Shown here piece after piece: positions 1 to 8,328 of a stretch of 64,000 nt of DNA. The position numbers were made by a program, and so were the translations under genes. The notes under the pieces were generated by a model that searched no databases, had not been told where the DNA came from, and saw only the letters and a list, made by a program, of their open reading frames with translations. Within the stretch, counting starts at the first letter, position 1. Every line of letters starts with the position of its first letter. Origin of the DNA: WTFY01 sp965205685 (GTDB lineage: Bacteria > Pseudomonadota > Gammaproteobacteria > UBA4575); NCBI GenBank assembly GCA_965205685.1, contig OZ242174.1, positions 1,178,001 to 1,242,000 on the forward strand, written 5' to 3'.

Positions 1-482
1 AATACCTGAAGCGAGCCTCAGGAAAGGAACTTCGCGATGGGCTTGGAGCCTGTTTCCGTTCCCGGGGCGTGTCTCCCGATGCACCGCCTGAGCTGCAGGC
101 ACTGTTTGACGTACAAAAGGAGCGCTGCAAAACCCTGCAGGAGATATGCGAGGCAAGTGAATACTTTTACGGTGATATCAGGAGCTACGATGAAAAGGGT
201 GTCGGGAAACATTTCTCCGGCGAAGGCGTGGAAATCCTGGTGGCCTTGGGAAACAGATTGCAGCAGGCTGGCGCCTGGACTGCAAAGGATATCAAGGCAG
301 TCCTAGACTCTGTTGCCCAGGAGATGGGTTTGAAGTTTAGCCAGGTTGCTCCTCCCCTGCGTCTTGCAGTAACGGGACAGGTACAATCCCCATCCATTGA
401 TATCACACTGGAGTTGCTTGGAGCTGAAAAGACGCTCGAACGCATCAATCAGGCCATTGAATATATCAAGGGTTTGAGATAG
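1..482 (+). CDS. gltX: Glutamyl-tRNA synthetase, C-terminal part (cut by window start)
   Basis: The frame is open from base 3 to the TAG at 480-482, so about 159 C-terminal residues of a class I synthetase of roughly 470 residues are visible. The segment corresponds to the all-helical anticodon-binding region and lacks the catalytic HIGH and KMSKS motifs, which must lie outside the window. The product charges tRNA-Glu in the cytoplasm. A tRNA-Ala gene starts only 19 bases after the stop, a common arrangement downstream of gltX in gammaproteobacteria. The pattern of residues near the end (the stretch leading to LRLAVTGQVQSP) is typical of GltX. The true start cannot be seen here. Confidence 0.9.
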   Translation, partial: YLKRASGKELRDGLGACFRSRGVSPDAPPELQALFDVQKERCKTLQEICEASEYFYGDIRSYDEKGVGKHFSGEGVEILVALGNRLQQAGAWTAKDIKAVLDSVAQEMGLKFSQVAPPLRLAVTGQVQSPSIDITLELLGAEKTLERINQAIEYIKGLR

Positions 483-501
483 GTTTCCGTACTGGATCAA
501 T

Positions 502-577
<76 letters not shown>

Positions 578-685
578 AGATTTCTATTGCGACCATCCAC
601 AACGGGTGACCCGATCTACTGCAAGGAAGGGCCAGTTGCCTCGCAATCGAGACACTGTTCGTCCGACAAGGCAGATCAGCAGCTG

Positions 686-1327
686 TCAGGACGGTGCTTT
701 TCTTGTAGTCAGATTACAGAGGTAATGGTGCCAGACTAACCTGGCTGCCACCGCCCGCCATGGTCGCCAGCGGGCACCGTCTTCCACCAATGCTTTCGTG
801 TCCATTGCTGGAAAGAGGTCTTCGATGCCGCGTTGAAGCGCCAGATCCCCGGGTGCCCATACGTCAATCCGCTTGAGCGCAGATATCAGATAGATCGATG
901 CGCTCCAGGGTCCTATGCCAGGCTGCACACAAAGTTTCTCGATCGCTTCCTTATCACTCATCCTTGTCAGCCCAGCAATGGATAAGCGACGCTCCACTAC
1001 GGACCGTGCGAGTTCATGACAATAACGGGATTTTTGGCGGCTGATGCCCAGTGATCTCAGGGTATCAGGCCCCGCTTGAAAGACACGGCGCGCAGTCATA
1101 CCGCCGATTGAATGGCTCACGCGATTGAAAAGTGTCCTGGCTGCAGCAAGGGAGACCTGCTGTTCAAGGATGATGCGAAACAACGTCTCGATATTCGCCT
1201 GCCGACTCCAGAATTTCGGAAGACCGCAGGATGTAAGGATGCCATCAATCTCAGGAAATTGCGCTGCAAGTTCCGTGGCATAGGCGGGAAAGCTACGGGC
1301 GTTGAGATCACCGTATCGAGAATTCAT
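686..1327 (-). CDS. DNA-3-methyladenine glycosylase II-like (AlkA type, HhH-GPD)
   Basis: The 213-residue protein belongs to the helix-hairpin-helix GPD superfamily of base-excision repair glycosylases that remove alkylated purines. The early helix motif ILEQQVS (residues 53-59), the hairpin motif around PGIGPWSA (136-143) and the catalytic aspartate in APGDLALQ (Asp161) are all present. The late segment WRPWRAVAARLVWHHY is also typical of the AlkA branch. At 213 residues it is the short form without the N-terminal AlkA or Ada domain. It starts with ATG at 1327 and stands alone, tail to tail with tRNA-Ala. Confidence 0.85.
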   Translation of the reverse strand: MNSRYGDLNARSFPAYATELAAQFPEIDGILTSCGLPKFWSRQANIETLFRIILEQQVSLAAARTLFNRVSHSIGGMTARRVFQAGPDTLRSLGISRQKSRYCHELARSVVERRLSIAGLTRMSDKEAIEKLCVQPGIGPWSASIYLISALKRIDVWAPGDLALQRGIEDLFPAMDTKALVEDGARWRPWRAVAARLVWHHYLCNLTTRKAPS

Positions 1328-1361
1328 GAAGTCGACTCGGTGAAATAATCTTGCAACAAAC

Positions 1362-2345
1362 TCAGGTTTTGATCGACTTTAAGAAATAGCAGATGCAATC
1401 CTGGATCGCGATCAACGGGTCACGCGTATACATCGACATGATCACGTCTCGGCGCAGTCGAACCTCAGAGTTTTCGATGACGAAATAATAATCTGTGACA
1501 TCCTGAAGTTCTACATTGTTGGCACGTATCCCAAGTGAATGATCATTCAGACTGCACACCAGACTTCCTGCAGGCAGGCATTTGAAGTTGAATGTATCCA
1601 GTTCAGGGTTCAGTTTCGGGAAAGTACGATCCTCGCTCGTGACTCCTGGTTCAACCGTTACACGAATGAAGTTATCAAAGATCTTCAGCGAGCCTGAGGA
1701 TTTCTCAACCAATTTGCCTGCGCTCAATAGTTGCCTTATCAGCTCGCTGGCCCTCTCCGAGCTGTCGGGGTCTGTGGGTATGCCGGCTTCAATGGCTATG
1801 GATGTGCAAAAGCCGGAGAAGGCCTGGGTCAGGGTGCCGGGTGGCTGCTTTGCCAGGATTGCAAGAGAACTGAATGAACTTGCAAGTGAGCGTGTTGCGG
1901 GGGAGAGGTCGGTGATCACAGAATAATGCGGGTTTGGGCCCGAATTGTTATGCACATCAATTGCACACCAGGGCCTTTTCGAGCCTACATAGGTAATTAC
2001 GTCTTGAGCCAGTTTGTGTTCAGGTGTAGCCCCTCCGTTCCATACGCGATTGTAGTCCGGCTGGCTGTCCAGTTTGCGCACACCTTTTTGTGCCGAGAGC
2101 ACATTGCCCACCAGAATAAGAACCGACGATGATGCCGTGAGTTCCGGATGTCTCGAAAACAGCTTGCGAACAGCCTCCCATCCCGAGGTCTCATTGCCAT
2201 GGAGGAGTACTGAGACAAACAGGGGATCCTTGCCGGGCTTGCCAAGATCGAACAGTGTCGGGCCGCTGAGAACGCTTGCCAGTTGGGGAGCTGTGCACTC
2301 GAGCACGTCAGGAGAGAGCTCATGTCGCAGGTCGAAGCGCATCAT
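1362..2345 (-). CDS. M14-family zinc carboxypeptidase / deacylase (succinylglutamate desuccinylase-like)
   Basis: This 327-residue protein has the zinc ligands of the aspartoacylase / succinylglutamate desuccinylase branch of M14: His49 and Glu52 in LLHGNETSG, and His132 in CAIDVHNNSG. The likely catalytic glutamate is Glu186 in SIAIEAGIP. There is no signal peptide, so it should act in the cytoplasm, cleaving an N-acyl or gamma-glutamyl-like amide bond. Its start codon overlaps the stop of the upstream GCS2-type ligase by the sequence ATGA, so the two are translationally coupled and probably act on the same small molecule: one makes an amide bond, the other breaks one. The substrate cannot be deduced. 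Confidence 0.75.
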   Translation of the reverse strand: MMRFDLRHELSPDVLECTAPQLASVLSGPTLFDLGKPGKDPLFVSVLLHGNETSGWEAVRKLFSRHPELTASSSVLILVGNVLSAQKGVRKLDSQPDYNRVWNGGATPEHKLAQDVITYVGSKRPWCAIDVHNNSGPNPHYSVITDLSPATRSLASSFSSLAILAKQPPGTLTQAFSGFCTSIAIEAGIPTDPDSSERASELIRQLLSAGKLVEKSSGSLKIFDNFIRVTVEPGVTSEDRTFPKLNPELDTFNFKCLPAGSLVCSLNDHSLGIRANNVELQDVTDYYFVIENSEVRLRRDVIMSMYTRDPLIAIQDCICYFLKSIKT

Positions 2346-3754
2346 ACGGGCCAGGTGTGTACGGGTTTATCGGTTTCCTGTAGATCGATATAGGCTTGCA
2401 CCAGACCGCTGAAGTCGGTGCCATGCTTTTCAACCCAGGTCCTTTGCCAGTCAGCGCCGTTTTGGCCGGTTTCCACTCGTGCCTGCACGATGTCCAGGTA
2501 TTCGTCGATTTCATCTGTGGGGATTTCCATCGGTTCCAGCGCTTCCCTTGCCATGGGAAGAAGCAAATCCAGAATGAGTTTTCGCACGGGAATCTCGCCC
2601 TCCGTCCAGACCACATTGGCATCCAGCCCATGTTTTGCGGCCGCATAAAAGTTATCCTGCGCTACCTGGAAAGGAATGCATTCTTCTATCGGGACTTTGA
2701 GGTTAGTCAGCGCGCGAACGAATCCGTAAAAAGCCGCACAGTTTGCCACACAATCCCGAATTGTGGGCCCCGCGGGAAAGACGCGGTGTTCGATGCGTAT
2801 ATGGGGTAGCCCGTCGTAGTCGAAACCGACAAGCGGACGGTTCCAGCGCCAGATCGTGCCGTTTTGAAAACGCAGATGGGAGAATTTGTCCCTAGGTTCG
2901 TCCTGAACGTACGGCAGCAGAATCGGATGCTTGCTTTGGTTCTCGTGGAAAACTTCAAAAAGGGAGTCATTCGCGTAGTCATTTCCGAAGCTGACACGGG
3001 GAGGGTAGGTCTTGCCGACGTCAATCGCCTGCTCGAATAAAGGGATACGGGTCTCGCACCACAGGGATTTACCGAACAGGAAAGGCGAGTTTGCACTCAG
3101 GGCGACGAGTGGTGCGGAGGCCGCAACGGATGCATTGAAGTCAGCAACAAAGTTTTCCGGTCTGCACTGCAGATGAACCTGGAATGCCGTCGTGGCTGCT
3201 TCCAGCATGACATCATCGTGCTGCATGAGAAGTTCGTCGGTACCGTGTATTGAGATGTGCACAGGGGCACCGTCGCGCAATGCCAGAATCCTGTCGTTCA
3301 GCGCATGGTAGCGGACCATATCGGACATGTGTCCGGAGTTCAGCAGATCAGGTCCGATGGTGGGCAGGATGCCAACCGAGACCAGACGAGAATTGCAGAG
3401 CTTGGCTCCCTCGTGGCAGGCGTGCCAAGTGGTTTTCAGTTCGTCGTGAAGCCGGGAAAAGACTTTACCTGTAACGGACACAGGGCTTCCATTGAGTTCG
3501 ACGTTGAATTCAGCCAGCTCCGGTACGACCAGCGGGTTGTCCAGAACGGTCAGGAGTTCCTTGTTGATGGATGCGGGTCGCCCATCCGAATCGACGATGC
3601 AAGCTTCCAGTTCAAATCCCAGAATGTCACCCCGGCCACTGAACCCCTTGTTGTTGAATAGCGTGGCAAGGTATTCGGTCTCGCTATCCAGGTTTTGCCG
3701 GAATTGGCTGAAGTCATCCGCCTCAAAATGTCGGTGGGAGATTTCATCGCCCAT
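2342..3754 (-). CDS. Glutamate-cysteine ligase family 2 (GCS2/YbdK-like) carboxylate-amine ligase
   Basis: The 470-residue protein matches the GCS2 (COG2170) family, whose members join glutamate or a related carboxylate to an amine using ATP. Family features include FELEACIVD (acidic, metal/substrate-binding, about residues 47-55), a central VHLQC strand followed by PENFVADFNA, SANSPF near 220, and RIEHRVFPAGPT near 330. It is longer than YbdK (about 370) and shorter than plant-type GshA. The ATG at 3754 follows a plausible GGAGT ribosome site in a long AT-rich leader. Coupling to the M14 deacylase suggests a dedicated gamma-glutamyl or amide metabolite. Whether it makes gamma-glutamylcysteine is not settled by sequence. 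Confidence 0.75.
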   Translation of the reverse strand: MGDEISHRHFEADDFSQFRQNLDSETEYLATLFNNKGFSGRGDILGFELEACIVDSDGRPASINKELLTVLDNPLVVPELAEFNVELNGSPVSVTGKVFSRLHDELKTTWHACHEGAKLCNSRLVSVGILPTIGPDLLNSGHMSDMVRYHALNDRILALRDGAPVHISIHGTDELLMQHDDVMLEAATTAFQVHLQCRPENFVADFNASVAASAPLVALSANSPFLFGKSLWCETRIPLFEQAIDVGKTYPPRVSFGNDYANDSLFEVFHENQSKHPILLPYVQDEPRDKFSHLRFQNGTIWRWNRPLVGFDYDGLPHIRIEHRVFPAGPTIRDCVANCAAFYGFVRALTNLKVPIEECIPFQVAQDNFYAAAKHGLDANVVWTEGEIPVRKLILDLLLPMAREALEPMEIPTDEIDEYLDIVQARVETGQNGADWQRTWVEKHGTDFSGLVQAYIDLQETDKPVHTWPV

Positions 3755-3975
3755 AGGTACTCCTTTTGTCTAACTGCAATTGGGGGCAACTGAACAGACC
3801 GCTAAACTGCAAGCCTCCTATTATCATATAATTGTATAAGGATTCGGTAGTACTTAACCCAGCAATCCTGCCAAGGACCTATGCATGTCGGGAGCAGTCT
3901 GTAGCCAAAAAAGCGATTTAAGAGTTACTGGAAGCTTGTTCTCGGGCTGCCCTGGTTCTCGCTGGGTTGCGGCAC

Positions 3976-4005
3976 TTGACAGTTAAAGCTTGGTTATCGT
4001 ACCGT
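3976..4005 (+). promoter_or_regulatory. Likely promoter of tRNA-Glu
   Basis: A consensus -35 box TTGACA (3976-3981) is followed after 18 bases by a TACCGT -10-like box (4000-4005). A GC-rich discriminator (GCGCCGCC) comes next, as expected for stringently controlled stable-RNA promoters. The tRNA begins about 50 bases downstream. The rest of 3755-4056 holds no gene; an AT-rich patch at about 3820-3850 may carry the promoter of the ligase gene on the other strand. Confidence 0.5.
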
Positions 4006-4056
4006 GCGCCGCCTCTAGTGCAAAGAATCACTCATTTCAGGATAAATTTGTCAGCC

Positions 4057-4132
4057 GTCCCCATCGTCTAGAGGCCTAGGACACCGCCCTTTCACGGCGG
4101 CAACGGGGGTTCGAATCCCCCTGGGGACGCCA
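4057..4132 (+). tRNA. tRNA-Glu (TTC)
   Basis: A 76-base tRNA with encoded CCA. The anticodon stem CCGCC/GGCGG holds loop CTTTCAC, giving anticodon TTC. The acceptor stem GTCCCCA pairs with TGGGGAC and the T loop is TTCGAAT. Confidence 0.96.
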
Positions 4133-4310
4133 CCTATTTTTGCCTACAATACCATTTTGATATTGCGGCAACTAAACAGGCCGCCGTCCAGTCGATTGGA
4201 GGCGTATCCTACCAGATGGTGTGCCGTATAAAATTCTGAGAATTTGCCTTATACTTTAGCGTGTTTTGTTTAGCTGAACAGGAAAGGTAAGCATACTGCC
4301 GGAGGTTGAA

Positions 4311-4937
4311 ATGCCACAGAAAAGCACGTCTGAATCCAAATCTACAGCCCCAGAGACATTTGACCAGGAAGCTTTGAATCGCTGGTTTGACGAAAGACTG
4401 GAGCAAAAGCTGCAGGAACGCGAAGAAGCCAGGACACCACAGTTGTCATTGATCGCAACGAAAGGGACCCTGGACATGGCGTATCCTCCTTTCATTCTTG
4501 CATCAACTGCTGCAGCAATGGGGTGGGAGGTTTCGTGCTTCTTCACTTTCTACGCACTTGGGCTGCTGAAAAAGGATCTTGACCTGGAAGTTTCTCCACT
4601 GGGCAATCCGGCCATGCCAATGAAAATGCCGTTTGGCCCAGACTGGTTCCAAAACGTGGAGTGGAACATACCGAACGCACTCAGCACGAATATTCCAGGT
4701 TTTGAGAAATTTGCCACCCTGATGATGAAACACACCATAAAGGAGAGGGGCGTCGCCAGTATTCAGGAGTTGCGCACCTTATCCCTGGAGGCCGATGTAA
4801 AGATGTTTGCCTGCCAGATGACGGTGGATTTGTTCGGTCATGAAAAAGACGACTTCATCGATGAGGTGGCCGGCTGGGTCGGAGCAGCCTCATTCTTGCC
4901 GGAAGCGCAGAAATCCGATATTTGCCTGTTCATCTGA
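4311..4937 (+). CDS. dsrE2: DsrE2-like sulfurtransferase (DsrE/DsrF/DrsH-like family)
   Basis: This 208-residue protein starts at an ATG preceded by a strong GGAGGTTGAA site. The N-terminal 40 residues are hydrophilic and probably coiled-coil (Glu/Lys-rich). A DsrE-like fold follows: SLIATKGTLDMAYPPFILA at about 46-64, a hydrophobic helix near 62-84, and the conserved cysteine Cys168 in MFACQMTVD, which in the family carries persulfide sulfur. Cys76 is a second candidate. DsrE2 proteins work with TusA and rhodanese in cytoplasmic sulfur trafficking during sulfur oxidation. Here the gene stands alone between tRNA-Glu and nsrR; no tusA or rhodanese gene is adjacent. Confidence 0.75.
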   Translation: MPQKSTSESKSTAPETFDQEALNRWFDERLEQKLQEREEARTPQLSLIATKGTLDMAYPPFILASTAAAMGWEVSCFFTFYALGLLKKDLDLEVSPLGNPAMPMKMPFGPDWFQNVEWNIPNALSTNIPGFEKFATLMMKHTIKERGVASIQELRTLSLEADVKMFACQMTVDLFGHEKDDFIDEVAGWVGAASFLPEAQKSDICLFI

Positions 4938-5041
4938 CCTGATACATCCACGCGCATTGGCCACCGGTCCATGCCGGCTACACCCGCACTGGGCGAGCAG
5001 TCAGGCATCACAGCAGGGCCGTTGAAAAAATCGCACTGTGG

Positions 5042-5476
5042 CTAGGCAACTTTGATGTGTTGGACAATTTCGTGCCGGTTGTCGGTAATGTCAGCAAGCG
5101 TGTACTGGTCCAGCGTATCAATGAACGCATTCAGTGCATCCCCCAGGATGTGTTTGAGCCTGCATGCCTTGACGATCGTGCACTTTCCCTCGGGATTGAA
5201 GCATTCGACGATGAAAAAATCCTTTTCCGTGCTGCGAATCACCTCTCCGATCAGAATCTCATCAGGCTTTAGTGCCAGCTCGACCCCTCCGCCTTTACCC
5301 GGGGTGCTGCTGATATAGCCGGCTTGCCCAAGTTTGTGTACTACCACACGGACATGGTGCACGGAGATTGAGTACGCTTCTGCAAGCTGGGAAATGGTTG
5401 TGAGTTCCCCTTTTGGCTTGCATGCCAGGTAGATCAGAACCCGCAGGGCATAATCAGTAAATTTCGTAACTCGCAT
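5042..5476 (-). CDS. nsrR: Rrf2-family iron-sulfur regulator, NsrR-like
   Basis: The 144-residue protein has the Rrf2 winged-helix start (MRVTKFTDYALRVLIYLA) and three cysteines, Cys92, Cys99 and Cys105, in ECFNPEGKCTIVKACRLK, the NsrR-type iron-sulfur ligand cluster. The C-terminal YTLADI segment also matches NsrR. NsrR represses genes that handle nitric oxide and is relieved when NO damages its cluster. It is transcribed away from a Tll0287-type haem protein gene, and a perfect palindrome lies between them at 5550-5566, so that gene is its probable target. No hmp, norVW or hcp gene is in the window. A different Rrf2 role such as IscR is less likely given the Cys spacing. Confidence 0.78.
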   Translation of the reverse strand: MRVTKFTDYALRVLIYLACKPKGELTTISQLAEAYSISVHHVRVVVHKLGQAGYISSTPGKGGGVELALKPDEILIGEVIRSTEKDFFIVECFNPEGKCTIVKACRLKHILGDALNAFIDTLDQYTLADITDNRHEIVQHIKVA

Positions 5477-5549
5477 GAGTGGATCCTACCGCATTGTTCT
5501 ATATGCAAATTATATTTCAAAAATTGTTGCCGGTCCGGTAAATCTAAAA

Positions 5550-5581
5550 ATCTATAAAATATAGATCGTATCTAGTATAAT
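5550..5581 (+). promoter_or_regulatory. Candidate NsrR operator and promoter of the Tll0287-type haem gene
   Basis: A perfect 7-3-7 inverted repeat, ATCTATA-AAA-TATAGAT, covers 5550-5566. A consensus TATAAT -10 box follows at 5576-5581, placing the palindrome over the expected -35 position, where a repressor would block RNA polymerase. NsrR itself is encoded divergently next door. The sequence is more AT-rich than the enterobacterial NsrR consensus, so the assignment is an inference. Confidence 0.5.
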
Positions 5582-5628
5582 CTTTCTGCCTGTATTGATA
5601 GATCGACCGATAAAAAAGGAGGAGCAAA

Positions 5629-6141
5629 ATGAAAAAACGCAACTACCTCTTTGCGTTGTTTATCTCGATCAGTATGACGCTAGTTTTGCTGCATGATGCC
5701 ATCGCTGAGGACCCAGCTGTGACGCGCACCCGTCACCAGGTCCATATGCTTGACACTCTTTACAAAAATGCCGTTGTCCTGATTACCGACAAATACGTGA
5801 CCGACCCTTCCGTATTTTCTGCCGCGAGTGCAGCCGGTGCACTCTTTCAAGTCATGAAAGACAACGGCTTCCACGAAGTGCGCCTGATCGGGCTTACTGA
5901 TGTCTTGATCAACCCGGCAGTCAACAATCCACAGGATGCCTTTGAGGAAGAGGTCAAGCACAAGCTGCTTGCTGGAGAAGCCACTCACGAGGAAGTGGTC
6001 ACGATTGACGGCAAGCGCTATTTGCGCATGGCGACAGCCGTTCCTGTCGTGATGGAGAGATGCGTGATGTGCCATGCAAACTTCAAGGGAGTGGATGGCG
6101 CCATTGGATCACTGGTGTATAAAGTACCGCTGATCGAGTGA
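5629..6141 (+). CDS. Periplasmic monohaem cytochrome, Tll0287-like (DUF3365) domain
   Basis: The 170-residue precursor has a signal peptide ending near AIAED (residues 24-28) and a single class c haem site, Cys145-Val-Met-Cys148-His149, close to the C terminus. The rest matches the Tll0287-like haem sensor fold, also found as the extracellular domain of some signalling proteins. A very strong AAAGGAGGAGC ribosome site precedes the ATG. Such small haem proteins may bind NO or carry electrons. The position beside nsrR with a palindrome in the promoter supports a role in NO handling, though sulfide-linked electron transfer is possible given fccAB downstream on the other strand. Confidence 0.75.
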   Translation: MKKRNYLFALFISISMTLVLLHDAIAEDPAVTRTRHQVHMLDTLYKNAVVLITDKYVTDPSVFSAASAAGALFQVMKDNGFHEVRLIGLTDVLINPAVNNPQDAFEEEVKHKLLAGEATHEEVVTIDGKRYLRMATAVPVVMERCVMCHANFKGVDGAIGSLVYKVPLIE

Positions 6142-6161
6142 AGCACAGCTTATCCTGCATG

Positions 6162-6191
6162 AAAAAGGGGGCTGAACGCCCCCTTTTTTTT
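6162..6191. terminator. Rho-independent terminator, bidirectional
   Basis: A GGGGGC/GCCCCC stem (6167-6172 and 6178-6183) with a 5-base loop is followed by eight T (6184-6191) and preceded by five A (6162-6166). It separates the convergent haem gene and fccB and can serve both strands. Confidence 0.9.
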
Positions 6192-6209
6192 GTGGAAGGA
6201 TTTGAGAGA

Positions 6210-7493
6210 CTAGCCGAACATCTCTGCCGTCATGTTCTTGAACCAGCTGTACGCATAGTGTACCTCTCGCCTGAGTGCCTCCGGAGTGGCATCAGAAGGC
6301 GTCAGACCACCTCCGACCTTGTTGATCTTGGATCGATCCTCCGCCAATTTATAGACAGCCACTACTGAGATCCCGTAGTCAGGGGCGATGATGCTGTAGC
6401 AAGCATTTGCATAGGAATTGATTCCGGGTTCTTTTTCATGCAGGTGATGAAGAACTGCCGATGCACATACCTTGGCTTCGGTGCTGGCTGCATAGCCGGA
6501 CTTGGGCAAACCGCTGATAATCCCGGCATCCCCTATAATGTGGATGCCCTTGTGTCTCTTGGATTCAAACGTGCCGAGGTCTACAGGACACCATCCTGAA
6601 TCGTCCGTCAAGTCGGCATCGTGCGCGATCTGCGCTGCCTTTTGTGCCGGGATGACGTTGGCGACTGAAGCCTTGTAGTCGTCGAAATCGGTGCTGAGCT
6701 TCATGGCCTTGATGTCCACAGCCTTCACTCCGCCACCGGTATCGGCGCCAGGAACCCACTCGATCATATCCCCATACATCTTCTTGTAGCCTTGCGTGAA
6801 CAAGCCCTGTTTTGAGAACTTGTCCTTGGCATCCAGGATCAGAATCTTGGACTTCGGCTTGTGATGTTTCAGGTAATGTGCGATCTGTGCAGCACGCTCA
6901 TAGGGTCCAGGCGGGCAGCGAAAAGGATTTCCGGGAGGCGCCATTACCACGACTCCTCCGTCATCCATGGCCTCAAGCTGCTTCCTCAACAATGCGGTCT
7001 GATGCCCGGCGATCCATGCATGGGGCATGGTTTCGGCTGCAGCCTCGTCATATCCCTCGATGGCATCCCACTTGAGCGCAATCCCCGGCGACATGATCAG
7101 CCGGTCATAGCCAAGGGTCGTACCATCCGCTGTCTTCACCTTGTGAGCCACCGGATCCACCATCGTGGCCTTGTCCTGGACTACAGCAATTCCATGTGAG
7201 GCAAGTTTGTCGTAACCGAACTTGATCGTGGAGATGTCACGATCTCCTCCAATCACCTCGTTACTCATGAAGCAGGTGTGATGGTAAGGCTTGGCTTCCA
7301 CGAGGGTCACCTGAATGGATGGGTCGGCTTTCGCAATATACTTGGCGGCAATCGTGCCTCCCACTCCACCGCCGATCACGACGACCTTCTTTTTGGCAGC
7401 ACCGACAATGTGAGGGAAACCTAACCCGGCTGAGCCCAGTGCAAAAGTACTGCCAGCGGCCTTTAGGAAATTTCTTCTGGTAAGTTTTGACAT
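6210..7493 (-). CDS. fccB: Flavocytochrome c sulfide dehydrogenase, flavoprotein subunit
   Basis: This 427-residue FAD protein oxidises sulfide in the periplasm and passes electrons to the FccA cytochrome. A Tat signal (TRRNFLKAAG, residues 5-14) is followed by the dinucleotide-binding motif VVVIGGGVGG (37-46). Removal of about 32 residues would turn Cys74 (in HHTCFMSNEV) into position 42, the cysteine that carries covalent FAD in the Allochromatium enzyme, and Cys193 into position 161, one half of its redox disulfide; Cys364 is the likely partner. The C-terminal FCSD-flavin-binding domain ends in YAYSWFKNMTAEMFG. It is the last gene of an operon with a tetrahaem cytochrome and fccA and has a good GGAGAAATAAAC site. 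Confidence 0.93.
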   Translation of the reverse strand: MSKLTRRNFLKAAGSTFALGSAGLGFPHIVGAAKKKVVVIGGGVGGTIAAKYIAKADPSIQVTLVEAKPYHHTCFMSNEVIGGDRDISTIKFGYDKLASHGIAVVQDKATMVDPVAHKVKTADGTTLGYDRLIMSPGIALKWDAIEGYDEAAAETMPHAWIAGHQTALLRKQLEAMDDGGVVVMAPPGNPFRCPPGPYERAAQIAHYLKHHKPKSKILILDAKDKFSKQGLFTQGYKKMYGDMIEWVPGADTGGGVKAVDIKAMKLSTDFDDYKASVANVIPAQKAAQIAHDADLTDDSGWCPVDLGTFESKRHKGIHIIGDAGIISGLPKSGYAASTEAKVCASAVLHHLHEKEPGINSYANACYSIIAPDYGISVVAVYKLAEDRSKINKVGGGLTPSDATPEALRREVHYAYSWFKNMTAEMFG

Positions 7494-7524
7494 GTTTATT
7501 TCTCCTGCAATCTCGAGCGCTGTG

Positions 7525-8190
7525 TTATTTCTGGCTGGCGTAAAACTGGATCAGATCAGCGACTGAGTTGTCACCATAGGCAGCATGCGCATCTTTCATC
7601 TGCTTTCTCATTTTCTTTGGCATGGCCCGATCACCACTTTCAAAATCCGCCATGGTGTACTCAAGGTAGGAAATCCATTGTCCGGCCAGCACACCCGCGT
7701 CATCCTCCGCGGATTTACCGCTATCCTCGTGGCATTTCTCGCAGTGATTCTCATGAATCTCTGCGCCTGCTTTCGCTTGCTTTTTATTCACATCTTGCTC
7801 GGCAGCTTCAAAGGGTAGGCTTGCAAAATGCTTGGCAATGACTTTGATCTCGGCCTCGGAATAACCTTTTGCAATACGGTCCATGACGGTTGAGGTCCGC
7901 GCAAAGAATTCCACGTCCTCAAGATCAGGATCCGCCTCAATGATGGCTTCGACCTTGTCTTCATCATTGTCATACTTGTAGGCGAGCATCGCGCCGATGA
8001 GGTAAACCTCCGACATCCCTGAGATCGTAGGGGTTGCAGGTCCTTCACTGATACCGCTAGGCCCATGGCAGCCGAGACATGTATCAGAAAGCATGGATGG
8101 GCTTGCAGTTTCCCCGGCTAGAGACGTGCTGAAAGGCAGCAGTACAAATACACAGAAAAGAAGCGCTTCACGAGCGACTTTATGCAACAT
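7525..8190 (-). CDS. fccA: Flavocytochrome c sulfide dehydrogenase, dihaem cytochrome subunit
   Basis: The 221-residue precursor has a signal peptide (cleavage near SLAGE, residues 23-27) and two class I haem sites: Cys38-Leu-Gly-Cys41-His42 and Cys150-Glu-Lys-Cys153-His154. This is the cytochrome c4-like two-domain layout of FccA. It accepts electrons from the FAD of FccB and hands them to soluble cytochromes. The ATG follows a GGAGG site, and 31 bases separate its stop from fccB, so the two are co-transcribed. The linker between the domains is rich in Asp and Glu (about residues 73-93). Confidence 0.9.
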   Translation of the reverse strand: MLHKVAREALLFCVFVLLPFSTSLAGETASPSMLSDTCLGCHGPSGISEGPATPTISGMSEVYLIGAMLAYKYDNDEDKVEAIIEADPDLEDVEFFARTSTVMDRIAKGYSEAEIKVIAKHFASLPFEAAEQDVNKKQAKAGAEIHENHCEKCHEDSGKSAEDDAGVLAGQWISYLEYTMADFESGDRAMPKKMRKQMKDAHAAYGDNSVADLIQFYASQK

Positions 8191-8328
8191 GGTTATCCTC
8201 CTATCCCAGGAATCAACTCATCAATTTCCAGGCACTGAAGCTCAAGGGCATCCGGTGCAGCTGGCATTGAAATTATTTTGCGCACATATTAGCACAGTAA
8301 AACCATTGCTTTTAGGCCCATATTTGGC

